From Albugo candida (taxonomy: Eukaryota; Oomycota; Peronosporomycetes; Albuginales; Albuginaceae), in contig CAJNAR010000177.1 of the NCBI GenBank assembly GCA_905220665.1, positions 62,001 through 126,000 of the forward strand: a DNA stretch of 64,000 bases, written 5' to 3'. Position numbers and translations under genes: made by a program. The notes below the pieces were generated by a model. The model saw only the letters and a list, made by a program, of their open reading frames with translations. It was not told the DNA's origin and ran no database searches. Of the stretch, positions 48,863 to 60,482 are shown piece after piece (the first letter of the stretch is position 1; each line of letters starts with the position of its first letter).

Positions 48863-50809
48863 ATGGAAATGGAAACGTTAGAACTCCCTCGTACGACCAC
48901 ATCGATGTCCTTAAACGATGAGAATACAATTCTCTGCGAGCTCCAAAGTCTCGAAGAGAAGAGAGAACGGTTCAACGATATGTCATTTTCCAGAAATCCA
49001 TCGACACAATGAAACAGACGCGAGCGGAATTGATGGAACAGCACGAAGCAAACACATTCGAATGCGATCGTATCGAATCAAAGCTGAAGAAAATCGCATT
49101 AGCACAAGAAATTGGCGTGCCGACGTGTGATTTTGTGACAGTAAAAGTAAGCATTTCCGACGATATAATTGGTCGCACGTTCTTTGAAGAAAAAAATGGC
49201 GTTGTTGGAAGAGATACAAAGTACATGTCACGTTCTCCTGGAATATCATCCGAATGAACCGATTCTGAGTGTGTGGGGAACGCCAGAGAACGCACAAATC
49301 GCTTTGGAGCACATTGAAGACGTCAAATTAGTATCCACACATACGTTTGGCTTGCATCCCGACACGATTCAATTGCTTCTCTTTCAAAAATGTAAGAATC
49401 TGCACGCCATAGAAACGACACACGGCGTACGACTTCATTTGAATCGGACCGAAGGCACTCTCACACTTAACACATCGCCTGCGAAATTGCAACGTATCGA
49501 AACATCCATCGACGAACTCAATCAAATGAGTAAAGAAATTCCCATTTCCGCTGACATCGTACCGCAATTAATTGGGAAGAAGGGCGAGACGATAAATCGG
49601 TTGATGGAGGACACAGAGGCGCTTAGGAAGATTGATAGTGTCGCCAATATCGTTCGATGCTATGGAACGTATGAGATTGTCGCCAAAGCTCAATTATTTG
49701 TGACGCAATTGATCGAAATGAAAACCAAACGCGAGCGATACTTTGAAGCAAATGATAAAAATGAGTTTCCAACGTTGAAAAATGAGTTCAAGTTTGCATT
49801 CTTTGCCGCGTTTTTCGTGTCGGAAAAGGGAAAACAGCTCAAAATGCTTCGAGGAAATGCATCCGATGTGAGAATCAAAGAAGAACAGAGAATCCAAGGG
49901 AACGGAACGCCCGACCAAATAGCACAAGTGGAGACGGCATTACGAGATCGATTTTACGCTTTTGAGACGCAGCATTGGACCCATTATGTCGCCGATGCTC
50001 ACCATATCAGTTTGATTGTCGGGAAGAATGGAAGTATGAACAAACAGATTGAGAAAAGTTGTGAAGGAATGATACATTTCGACACGTATAAGCAGCATAT
50101 TTGCATCTTCGGAGAATCCATTAAGATGATCGAACGCGCTCGACTTTCGATAATGGATATAATCTATCGGAATCAGTGATCAGTGTGCATGACAATGCTC
50201 CATATCGCAAGACTTTTACTGAGTGAGGAATTTCCCAAACTGATGGAAATTGAAAAAGCGACAACGTGCAGAATTTCCATCCAAATGCCTTCCGATCGCG
50301 AAACCACAGCGACACATCGCCTCGGTGTCAGAATTGTATTGCAGGGCTCCAGCCGTTTTGATTTTGGCGGCTAAACATGCCCTCAGATTGTTTGAAAGCG
50401 ATCATACGGTGTTTTATCTTCCATTGGATGTCGATGAGATTCCGATAATTGTAAGGAGAAACGATATCGCAAATTGCCGACGCGACTGGAGCTCGTCTTC
50501 GTGTGATCCGAGAGCACCAAGCTGCGGAGTTGGAGATCATTGGCACTGCAATTCAAGTTGGGAATGCTCGAGTACAAGTCTATGAGATTCTTCAAACGCA
50601 TTATCAGAGAGTACTCGATCTTGACTCGTTATCGATTGCGTGTTTGATTGGGAAGAAAGGAGAATGGATCAAAGCGCTGCGTGAAGAACATTTAGCCACA
50701 ACTATTTCTATATCGGTGAAACTTGGACACGTACGCGTCAAAGCAAATGCATCGGAACCCTTGGATGCATGTGTGCATGCGATCCTCAATGTGCTCTATA
50801 CGATTTAGA
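48863..50809 (+). pseudogene. Multi-KH domain RNA-binding protein (vigilin-like), frame-broken
   Basis: KH domains bind single-stranded RNA through a G-x-x-G loop. Clear loops: PQLIGKKGETINRLM near 49560-49605, SLIVGKNGSMNKQI near 50010-50055, and ACLIGKKGEWIKALREE near 50638-50690. Degenerate KH units lie at 49155-49320 (SDDIIGR) and 49790-49960 (FVSEKGKQLKMLRG), plus one around 50200-50440. A row of five or six KH units suggests vigilin/Scp160. An N-terminal coiled-coil precedes (MKQTRAELMEQHEANTF region). Breaks: frame changes near 48975, at the A run 49190-49196, near 50345 and near 50480, and an in-frame TGA at 50177-50179. A 57-base GT-AG intron candidate (48720-48776) upstream leads into a frame with KGKEIDENIRILLKN, possibly the true 5' end. 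Convergent with ED, about 300 bases apart. Confidence 0.75.
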
Positions 50810-51116
50810 TGGAGACATTAGCGATTCCCGATGGTTTCAAGTTCGATTTCCTATCGATTTTTTAGTACATCCGTCAATCCCACCGTCTGCAGATATGAAA
50901 TTGGTTGGACACTGTGACAGAAGACAATGCAGATGTTTTACATATACATGATAAAGAGAAGCAGTACTTTCAAATTATAAATAAGAAAATGGCTACAAGG
51001 TCAGCAATTTGAACTACATTGGCCACAATATGTTGATGATAAGAATGCAGATTAGTTTGCGGCAATTATCTTTGAAGGGCTCAATGATAGTCTGATGAAG
51101 CAATCGTTGGTGGCTC
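50810..51116. other. Convergent intergenic space between KH gene and ED
   Basis: No gene seen. It must hold the 3' ends of both transcripts; AATAAGAAAATGG at about 50981 may be part of a polyadenylation region. Confidence 0.3.
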
Positions 51117-51809
51117 CTAAATATCCCCAGCTTTTTCTATTTCAATCGTATAGACAGCACCACTTCTCTTTAGTCGGATCCCTGCTTCCTGCATTCGCTC
51201 AATACCAACCGTCCAATCGTCTCCTTCCTCAACCTGTGTTATTTGTGAGCGGAAAATCAAAAGTCCGAAAGTATCGTCGTCACCCGTGAAATATATATAA
51301 TACGGCACTCGGCATGCAGCAAAGCGTTTGGGTGCTTTCACGCCTGGAGCTAAACTAAAATAGACAAATTCATCTTGTTCTCCTTTGTTGAATGTATATA
51401 TGCGTTTTATCGGCAGTCGCCAGTGTTTGAGGCCGTTGTTGTAATATGCAGTTGCTTCCGCGGGTGTTCTTTGGTAATCATCCGTACGACCAGGCTGTTT
51501 AGCTAACAGGTAATTCGGAGAAATTGAAATTTGGCCATTCTCAAATACGAAGAGAGTATTTAAGCACTCACTCATATCTATATTTGGTTCAAGTGAAATA
51601 TCCACAGTGATAGATCTCATGTTGAGGTTCTCATCGTCATAGGTTTCGCACTCAAACGTCGAATACTCTCCCAGTTTGAGCCATGATTTGGCAAACTTTT
51701 TATTCACACAAATAACACCATTTTCAGGGAGGGCGCATTTCGCATATGAATGCACAAAATGACATATGGCTTGAACAACCAGGTAGACTTGAATCCGGAA
51801 AATGTACAT
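51117..51809 (-). CDS. Secreted cysteine-containing protein ED (230 aa), intact
   Basis: The frame is open further upstream to a TTG at 51860, but the ATG at 51809 is preferred: it gives a signal peptide (MYIFRIQVYLVVQAICHFVH) starting at the same position as EC, and it follows a core promoter match at 51841-51857. Cleavage is likely before KCALPENG. Cysteines at 25, 34, 54, 82 and 166 match EC in spacing; PENG at 28-31 and WRLPI at 130-134 are shared. The C-terminus has WTVGIERMQEAGIRL (199-213) then YTIEI, resembling the pepsin-family W-x-x-G-x-x-FL ending and following strand. No later membrane segment: secreted. Function unknown. Confidence 0.8.
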   Translation of the reverse strand: MYIFRIQVYLVVQAICHFVHSYAKCALPENGVICVNKKFAKSWLKLGEYSTFECETYDDENLNMRSITVDISLEPNIDMSECLNTLFVFENGQISISPNYLLAKQPGRTDDYQRTPAEATAYYNNGLKHWRLPIKRIYTFNKGEQDEFVYFSLAPGVKAPKRFAACRVPYYIYFTGDDDTFGLLIFRSQITQVEEGDDWTVGIERMQEAGIRLKRSGAVYTIEIEKAGDI

Positions 51810-51840
51810 TATTGTGAGAAAATGTGTTCTGAGGGGAGAA

Positions 51841-51857
51841 GATTCGCAAATGAGAGA
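51841..51857 (-). promoter_or_regulatory. Oomycete-type core promoter of ED
   Basis: TCTCATTTGCGAATCTT region on the minus strand, 32-48 bases before the ED ATG, matching the EC element. Confidence 0.55.
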
Positions 51858-51894
51858 CAATGATCAGATTTCAAGCTTCTGGAATTTTTTGAAA

Positions 51895-52400
51895 TGAATG
51901 GCAGAGAGCGCTTGTGAATGATACGGTGGCAATACAAGACTTAGTCGGGGATAGGCTTGTCATATGCTGTATATATTACGATAAACAGAAAGTGTTGCAT
52001 TGTAGCACGGAGCATAAAAAGGTCACATTCGATTTACACTTTCCAAGGTTAATCAATTGACAAAGAATTCGGCATCCAGAGGACCGATCGTCTTATTGCG
52101 GCTCATGACGAACGAAAACATTTCTTTGTACAGCTCCAAGAGCATAAGGGGCACTGCTAATATACATGAGATAATCTCAGATACTCGAGCTTTGATAGAC
52201 GAGTACCAGCTCAACTAGTCGAGTGCTCAATAGTTCGGGAACATTCGCTTCCCACTTTCGCTAAAGCTTGAGCTGTCGAGTTGCTGTCGATAATGCCCGA
52301 ATAAAAGTTCAATCATGCCGTCTCCAGCTTTATTTCCGTTCTGTTCGTGGACACATAACAAAATCTACGTGCTACGAAATCCCCCCGGAAGGCATCATAC
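51895..52400. repeat. Diverged EC/Y upstream segment next to ED
   Basis: Matches 35278-35440 (ATGGC-GAGA-CGCTTGTGAA, AGTGTTGCA, GTCACA(T/A)TCGAT) and then the Y segment near 28380-28510 (CTACATGAGATA, ACGA-TA-CAGCTC, GAACATTCGCT). So ED shares its upstream region with EC, and the single minisatellite-like stretch here is a remnant. Confidence 0.65.
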
Positions 52401-53830
52401 TGATCAGGTGACCTTACATTTTCCATCAAATGATCAAGTGCGATGGATAACTCAATCTTGAGACTCTTATCGTCCATATAATCAATTCACACGGTAATGC
52501 TAGTATATACAGCAATATAATGTGAAGATCTTGAATTATTTCCAGACGTTTCAATCTTACAAATGCAAATGCAAACTTGCAATAACTCTTCTCAAAACGC
52601 TTCTCTTCCATCATGCCTCTATGTGAATGAGCGCATACCAAATGGAATGTGAAATCGAAGATTTATTCTCGCTGAGTAATGGGGTACCATTTGACGTCCA
52701 GCGTGTGATTTGTCCTTGATGTATAATACCGAAGGAGAAACTCAAATAAGGGTATCATTGGAAAATGATCTAGCTGATTAAGTCGAGGTGATTTCGAGAT
52801 TCCGAACAAGTGTTCACACGCGAGCATACTTCCAAGTGGCGCAATAGCATCTCGCGATTTGAATTGACGAGAATTGCGTCTTCGTGATGTCTAGCAGTGA
52901 TGTGTCAAGCGAACAAACATTAATTGCTGTGTGCAACTGTAGCGATTACATGGAAAGAATCCTTCTTTTTATCAGGTCCTTGAGTGAACGTAAAAAATTA
53001 CACTGTCTGTCCTTGAAAGGATGCAGGCGGGTAAGCTACCTCACTCCGAAATAACCAACGATGAAGACTAATCGGTGAAGATATTACCTCTTTTTCCTGG
53101 TAAGGCAGCAACTATCGTAGTTGGGGACCTGAGAGAAGCTAAACAAACGTAGATGTGCCATTGGAAGCTTTTACAGTAGAAAGTGGATACTTCGAGTAAG
53201 AATGCAATCACAAACGTCGCAATTCATTAGCGTTTCAATTTTACATATCACAAATCACAAGACCACGCCCACTACATATCCGACCGCTTTCTACGAGCAT
53301 TTGAATCCGACTCCTAAGTATGAGCCCAAACTAAAAGTTTAGGAGCATATCCCATCAAATAAAGGTATTATCACTAAGTTCCCGAAACAGAATCTTCCCT
53401 AGTCTTTTCCTGTATAGTAACAATCCTAGCTTATTGCATTTTCCCGCTATATTGAAGCTTTTCGGCGTATATGGCAGTCATGAGGCGTAGAGAAGCCAAC
53501 CTAACGTATTTGATGGAGACGGCTCCGTCCGCTTGAGATATACCGTTAGAAATAGTCGGTTCGTCAGTCTAATGCTATCGGAACCCTGCTACGAATAATT
53601 TCGGAACACAGCGATCAAACGTAGCACAATTACGCTAAAACCAATCAGATCAAGTGTCTGCTATTTTTCACTCGTTTTTAACAAACGGTGCACGGCACTT
53701 ACAGCCATCAATGGGTGAGTTGGGTGGACAAATTCTGCAAATTCTCCAATATATAGCGATCCCACTACCTGTTTGAGACACACCCATACTGAACGAGGAT
53801 TTGCCACTGCATCCAAGCTTCTCCTCTTCC
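52401..53830. other. No recognisable gene
   Basis: Short frames only. ACGAAATCCCC near 52376 recurs near 58588, suggesting Y-related sequence on both sides of a 6 kb stretch. Confidence 0.35.
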
Positions 53831-53835
53831 GTGCC

Positions 53836-54586
53836 CTAGACTCCAAAATCCCGCGTCCATCCAAACGACCAGAAATTCAAGGCTAGTTTCAAACTCGCTG
53901 TGATAAGTACGCGTCGAAAGATGGAGAATCGTGCATTGCCCTTGTCCGAGCTCGACAGTTGTAATTCAGATAACGAATCCTTGGGTCTGAGTGAGGTTTG
54001 GGACGCTTCAAAACAATAAGGTGAAAGTGCTGCAGAAAACATCCCAATGATATTTCTGGTGGCATTGAGAGCCACGCACCCAGACGCGTCGAGGAATGTC
54101 CTTCGCCCTATGATGGTTACTCGGCGCGCACTGTAAGACGGAAACCACCGAAAGTGGTCGCGCTGCCACTGGTTACTGGCATATGACTAAGTACTGGGAA
54201 ACTGGTGAATTGAACACAAACCAGGCCGATGAAGCGCAAATAACGATTATCGCAACTGTTCAGGATCTTAAATCAGAAAGTGACGAAAAAGAAGAGTCTC
54301 TGTGGTCAGAAAGAGCACTGCACTGTACACTGTCGTTGACCAGCTGATGACAGGGATAAACCCGTATCTCCAGCAAACTCAAGTAGTGGTGGACCGTGGG
54401 ATTGCTGTTTTGTTTCACTTGCATCTGCGGGAGGCAGGTGAAGGACTCCTGGAAACAAGTCAGCTGGTCGATGAGGGTGCCAGCGGAGGAATTAGGCACA
54501 CACATTGTGTCCGCTCTTGGGCGCAAACATTCCTAAAGATGAAGATTGAACCCATTGTCACTTTTTCCTCATACGAGACGCACTGA
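53836..54586 (+). pseudogene. Unidentified decayed plus-strand gene
   Basis: Three consecutive open plus frames look coding: 53836-54118 (KASFKLAVISTRRKMENRAL, then NSDNESLGLSEVWDASK, a TAA at about 54017, then ENIPMIFLVALRATHPDASR), about 54110-54345 (TGYWHMTKYWETGELNTNQ and an acidic SESDEKEE) and 54302-54586 (STALYTVVDQLMTGINPYLQ and VVVDRGIAVLFHLHLREAG). Low-complexity and amphipathic segments suggest a former intracellular protein. No family recognised. Confidence 0.35.
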
Positions 54587-54599
54587 AAGTCAATGCGCT

Positions 54600-56530
54600 T
54601 GAATAATCGCTTACTTACGAGAAAAAGTGGTACGATACTGTTGGTCTTCGCGATTGAGCTGATGGAAACCCATCAACGCGAAAACATGACCCCAATCATC
54701 ACACATCATCTCTGAGAACAAATCGCTCTTCGTCACCACGCACAGTTTCAACAGATCCCACAAAAGTCGTTTGTTTAACGACAAGAATAATCATCTAAGA
54801 AATACCTTGAGCTAGCTCTCACACACTAAAAATCTTGTTAGCATGGTATAACGTGTCCATGCTTGAGCCATCGATGATGACAATACACAGCGCATTCCTG
54901 ATTTTATCTGTTGGGCGAACGGCATATCTATGCAATGCGACAAAATGTACATACTTGACGCCACACTATGATATCTTAAGCTATCCATTAGAGTTGCTCT
55001 CCAAATCAGTCTTTCTGCTGCAGTAACGCGACTGTGAAGATTTTTCTCGTTGAATTGCGCTGAGAGCATCATTGAGTAGAAGAAAATTTAAAGCGTTTTT
55101 TTAACAGCGACTCATTATTGCTGAATTCGTCGGTGAGATGCACAGTGTATTGCCGTTTCCAGTGCGTTAAAGCGATAATCTAGCAATGTTTGCATATCAG
55201 TTTGGAACATAGGGTTGAAATTCAATGCAAGTCCACATTGCCGGCAAAAGTAAATACTCGTTCTGAGTGAGCGGCGATGGCTGTGCACATTTGTGTGTCA
55301 TCTTACAGCTTTTTCGCGATCAAACCCTGATAATGTACTTTGGTAAGAGCTTGGTACTTGGAGCCCTCCAGATGAAGCCGGTTACATATGCGTTGAGAGA
55401 TTAACAGGCTTCGTTTTTTGCGTCAGGGGGCCAATACACTGACAATCGGGCTTCATTGCGAGGATGTGAGCTCCGTTATGAATTTGAGATTGGACCAGAA
55501 GAAAAACCTATGCTTACTGAGCTTTCTTTCTGAGTACTGATTCAGAACTGATCTGACGAAATGCGAGCTTGCAAGAATTCACAACAGTATAAACGACAGG
55601 AAGGCGAGTAAATCGATATAAATATGCGATGATATCACGACCTGCATAGTACAGCGGCCATTTATTCATTGTGACTAAGATAAGATCCTGTCGAGCTTCG
55701 TTTTTTGGTGCAGCAAATGCGTTCTTCAGACACTGAGCCAGTGAAACATTATACATGATGAATAAAGCCATATAGGTGAGGAATCAGCTCTTTGAAAAGA
55801 ACAGGATCTACTGATTACTTCTACTTTCAATAGAGTTGGATGCCGAGCCAGGAATCTGATGCGGTATATGAAAAGTGCTCCACCGTGACAATATGTGAGG
55901 GCTATGGAAGTGATGGAAAAGCGTCAACCAATATGATCCCTCCAGCTATTTCTATCAAAGCGATTAAAAAGGTGAGCGATGGAAAGCGCATACGACTCCA
56001 AAAATATTGAACTTCAGCTCAGAAAATTTTTGGATTTACATCTCCGTTCATCGGTTCCCATTGAGTTTGCAAGCCAAAAGTCCCTGCGAAGCCCGCGATC
56101 ATGAGCTCATCAAACTTGTTAACATTATCGGTGGCGCCGCTGGATACTTGAAGAAGGATTTCCAGCTCTGTCGCGAGGTTTGAAGGGTGCACTGCATGAT
56201 AGGGTTCCCATGCGAAGAATGGATTATTCCATCAACGGATCACCGACTGCATAATCAATGGAAAGTAGGCGTCATCGCTAATCACTATAAATAGTGACAA
56301 CTCAGGTCGAAAATGTCAACGTGGGAGCGAGTTAGGAGAGAGAAGAACATATCTCTCACTTTGACGATAGAGGTGTTTCGAATCTTCTGGTCTTGTCGCA
56401 GCTGTACATAAATAAAGGGGTCAAAATGAAACCCGGATTCAATACGAGTTAATGTGACACCCACAACATCGTTTCCCTATACATTTATGGGGGAGATGCG
56501 TTCGGAACGCTTTTACTTCCATTGATTGCA
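54600..56530. other. Unassigned; possible coding fragments on the minus strand
   Basis: Minus frames at 54835-54970 (RNALCIVIIDGSSMDTLYHA) and 55514-55771 (NEARQDLILVTMNKWPLYYA) have plausible protein composition but no recognised motif and no intact gene around them. Confidence 0.3.
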
Positions 56531-56533
56531 TCA

Positions 56534-57197
56534 TTACCACAACTCTTTAAGTGGCTGGTAGTGGATCCAATTAATATGCTTGTCACTTGGATTGCGGTGC
56601 AATTGTAGCGTCCAATCGGTAGGTACCATTGCTTCATCAAATATTATGGATGTTTGCTCGTGAGCACCAATAACCGGACGATATCTCAAGCAGACATAAT
56701 ACCATTGGCTTCCAGCGAGCCCGTATTTTTTAAATGAGGTCGATGCATACACACGACGTTGAACGGAATTTGAGACCGTCGACAAAGGCAAATCTTATGC
56801 GAGCTAATTGCATTGCAGAATTGCATCAGCGTTCCGGGCTCCTTTACTAAGAAGCACGTATGCAAATGACTACCTTGACCGGATGTATAGTTGCCGTACG
56901 ATTTATCTGGGTATTGTTGCAAGTAAGGAATATGGAATAATTGTATTTGAATCGAACGAATAAGAATGACTGTTCTTGGACCCGCCTGCAATTCCATGAC
57001 CGTCACCCATACCCACAAAACGGGTACGAAAATTGTGCAGGGAGAATAGTGAGCTCATTGCTAAATACTTCATGCCATATATAAAATGAGCTTGGTGATC
57101 GTCTCGATTGCTTCGAATACAGCGTACGTTTCTCAGTGTTTCCATCGCAACATGCGCTGTCATTGACGCAAATAACTAGATATATAATTCTTGTCAT
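56534..57197 (-). pseudogene. Decayed secreted-protein locus W2
   Basis: ATG at 57197 gives MTRIIYLVICVNDSACCDGN, a short signal-like start with clustered cysteines. The body passes through other frames: 56686-57018 with PDKSYGNYTSGQGSHLHTCF and MQFCNAISSHKICLC, then 56534-56791 with GLAGSQWYYVCLRYRPVI and TSIIFDEAMVPTDWTLQL. The last piece resembles RFVFDETMYRDIQI of EB, linking W to the main secreted family. Partner W1 lies at 40543-41176 and is more decayed. At least two frame breaks. Confidence 0.45.
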
Positions 57198-57399
57198 TGG
57201 CTCTAACTAGTTCGTATGTTCCCTCCCCAATATTTGAAACAATCTTTCTCGAAAATCAGTGGGAAGCCCAGGGAACGATATTCCAGACGCTATCTTTTGT
57301 ATACTGACTCCGGCATCACCACCCACAGCCTAGCGCATAACCGCGGGATTTGAAACTTGAAACTGATCGTTTAAGAAGCCTTAGGAACTTCTATCCCAG

Positions 57400-58500
57400 C
57401 ATCAAATTGGACCAAAGCGCAATACACGCTGAAAGCACGCATCGATGAAATAATGGATGAATAGCAAGCCTCGAAGTAGGAATTCTAATGATTTGCCCCA
57501 CAAAACCATTCAGTCGTCTTTTTGCACACATTTAGGTGAATTTGGTGCGGTACCAAACCCATTGGTCGATTCCTCTTGTGCTGGTAGCACTTCTCTGATA
57601 ATTATGGGCGCAGGGAAACCCGATCAATTGGTAACACAATTTTTTCTTCCTTGACAGAAGTCATCGACACACATGTAAATTGGAACGACATTGTGTTATT
57701 ATCAGCGTTCGTGGACGGGCTTAGATGGACTCCGATGCAAATCAAGAGGTGCAGCATGGAGAACCGTGGAATGGGTACAATTTGATGTCAAAGCTACAAT
57801 CAATTGAGGGATCAGGTGATTGTTCTTGAATATAACCATTCCATCAAAAAAAAACTTGTTTTTTGTATGTGTGAGGAGTGCAATCATCATTTTGTTTATG
57901 TAGTTTCGACAGAAAAGAGCTTCACACTACTATGGTCTATCATATTTATTTTCAACGTAATTTTACAAATACGATCCTCTCACAACTTCTACGACACCAC
58001 AGGTTGATTGCGGCTGTAATCAAGGAATGATTTTGTTGTTGCGATCGGATACGCTTTCTGGATACTTTCCTACTGGTTCACTGTTCTGTGGAGGAGGCAA
58101 GTAGAGACATCAAGCGAGCAAATACGCTCTGAACCGTGGAGACAAATTACTGTCTTACAATAAGCTCGCGCAAATGCCTACAGCGATAATGATCATTTCA
58201 TGTGAGTATGGTTGCTCGAGCTATTATAAAAATCACCTATAAAAGTTGTTTGCACACATTTTGCACAGAAGGTTTAGCACTTCCCACTGACTAATACGGG
58301 TTCTGAGAAAGTTTCAAAGAAGCAATTCTCTAGGAGATAGTCATGAATGTACATCATACTTGCAAAAAATCCAGTGATAGTAAGTATAGAATGTGACGAG
58401 TTCAATTTCATACAGTATACGCTTGTCAGAGTTATGACGCATGAGAGCCTACTCCGGTCGTTCTCTCCCAAATTAAATTTAAGACTTCATAAAAGGACCA
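57400..58500. other. No recognisable gene
   Basis: Short frames only (57457-57654 plus, 57702-57890 minus). 57370-57440 contains the DAGIEV family fragment described with 41220-43690. Confidence 0.35.
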
Positions 58501-59720
58501 TGATATAAAAACTTTCCGGCTGAAACTTTAACATAGTCAGATGGTCGCATGGTCTTTGTGAAGGTCATAACAAAATGTAGTGTGACGAAATCCCCTCATG
58601 ATTCAGCTACCGAGTGCTAGAAAATAGTAGTGAGATTGAGAAGCTTAGCCTTGTATGAGGCGGAGAGCTTCGTCTTCTATCAGTGCGTTTTGAAAGTGAT
58701 GATGACACAGCCTGATTTGATAAAGTCTGGAGTTCTCATGCATCAGCGTAATGTATCACAAAATAGACAAAAGCGAGAAAGCATCAGATCGGTCCTCTTT
58801 TTAACAGCAAAATTCTGTCTGTATGAATACATTCTGCGCATACCGAGTATATACCGGTAATATTACTTGATTATTTAGTACCGAGACGTATACCAATACG
58901 GTAACATGATGTAAATTGGCCGGGTGGCAATGATGCGTGTGAATCATATCAAATGCGCTGCGTAAGCGAAGTGTATATGGACATCAGAAACCGACACGTG
59001 ATGGCTTATTCTTGTTTTGTTAGTCGTCAAAAGGGAAAGAGATTGTGTAATGACCTACCGACAATTCAACGTCCAATGCAGCGCGTGCTTGCAACAGCTC
59101 GCCCAGTTTCATGTCGTCAAGCTATCGATTGAAATACTGCGCGATTCCCTTCAAAAAACACACTTGATCTTGTGACAGAGTATGCAAGCTGACAAGACTG
59201 ATACCCAAACTATTTACAATTCCCATCCCTCACAATTTGCAAATTACATGAGTAGCTAGGTTGGATGGACTACATCACCGACATAAGTGTTCCCAATTCT
59301 GCGAACATAGTGAAGCTGTCAAGTTTCGTAGAGCAACTTGACTTGAAAGACATCACCACAATTACTCCACGGCTCAGCAAAATCAAATGTATCATCAAGT
59401 CATGCTCACTCACATACGCCATTCAATCTCCCCACGATACCATCTGACTGACCTCTATACATTTATAACCGCGCGAATCTTTTCAACTTGGCTACTTTAT
59501 TACAGCTATTACCGACAGCTTCAATTTGCTTTTGGCAATTGGAATGCCACATCGCTCGATATTGCATTATGCATATACTGATTTGCATATAGCAGCTCTC
59601 TACGTGTCTCCATATCCCGTCATATGTCTCATCGAGTGGATCCATCATCTTCCCACCGCAAATATAATCTTTGACGCAATACAGACTTGAAACAATCTCT
59701 TCGACTGTTATATCACAGAA
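58500..59720. repeat. Diverged Y segment
   Basis: Related to 28.5-29.6 kb: GCATACCGAGTATATACCGGTAA near 58836 against GCACCTACCGAGAATATACCGGTAA, CAGCGCGTGCTTG near 59078, a GCTATCGA-TGA block near 59121, and TTTATAACCGCGCGAATCTTTTCAAC near 59460 against TTTGTAACCTCGCAATTCTTTTCAAC. Clearly older than the pair at 28 and 35.4 kb. No gene recognised in it. Confidence 0.65.
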
Positions 59721-60480
59721 TCAGACGTAGCAATTGCCAAAGTTGAAAGTCCTCGTCTTTCTCAGAAACATTTGCTTCCCAAAATACGGCTTTATGAATC
59801 GCCATCCGGTAGCAGTAACACTTTCAACATTTTGTGGAATGGGCGCATGCTATCCGTTTCTTGATGAAAAATCACCAAATGGGCACCTCCCTCTGCAGCT
59901 ATAGAATTTACTTACATGAAGGACGTGAAATTCACGCTTTAAGTCGGATACGTTAAATTACAAGCTGAAAACGTTATGACGTTATGATGGGCCTTGAACC
60001 CAATTTCACGTCCGGTAAATTAGTGAAGAGGAAATAGCCTCACGCAAAGCCAATCATATCAATACGAGTGCATGTAATCCGTAACAATGCTCGCAAATCG
60101 CACATGTTACAAGTACCAAGCGCCGATAATCAAACGGTGACGCTTTTCTTGAATGAATGAAAATGCGTTTCCTAGCTGTAATGGAATGCGACCGTTGAAT
60201 GAGCATGTGGTGTGTATTCAATGCGCATGGCTAAACTCACGTGAGTGGTAACAACGATGGAATGTCCAGAGCTCGACATATAATTCATACGTGTGAATGG
60301 AAAGAGTGTTTTTCTCGAATGGCAGAAATTTCTTGAAGGTAGTCGAACTACTCTTTTGAGCCAGAAATAATCGTGGTCAAACATGGTAAGAAGACGCCCT
60401 TGAGACAATCACAGTCTTTCACTTTGTTAAAATTCAATGACTACTTTTTATGAATATTGAAAACGTGCTGTAGACCCAAT
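59721..60480. other. No recognisable gene
   Basis: Only short frames (60172-60408 minus) without motifs. Confidence 0.4.
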
Positions 60481-60482
60481 AC

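Noticed and set aside
46750..50179. Nuclear stop-codon reassignment (TGA as Trp)
   Set aside because: TGA, TAA and TAG all interrupt genes here, together with frame changes, and intact genes EC, ED and EF need no reassignment.
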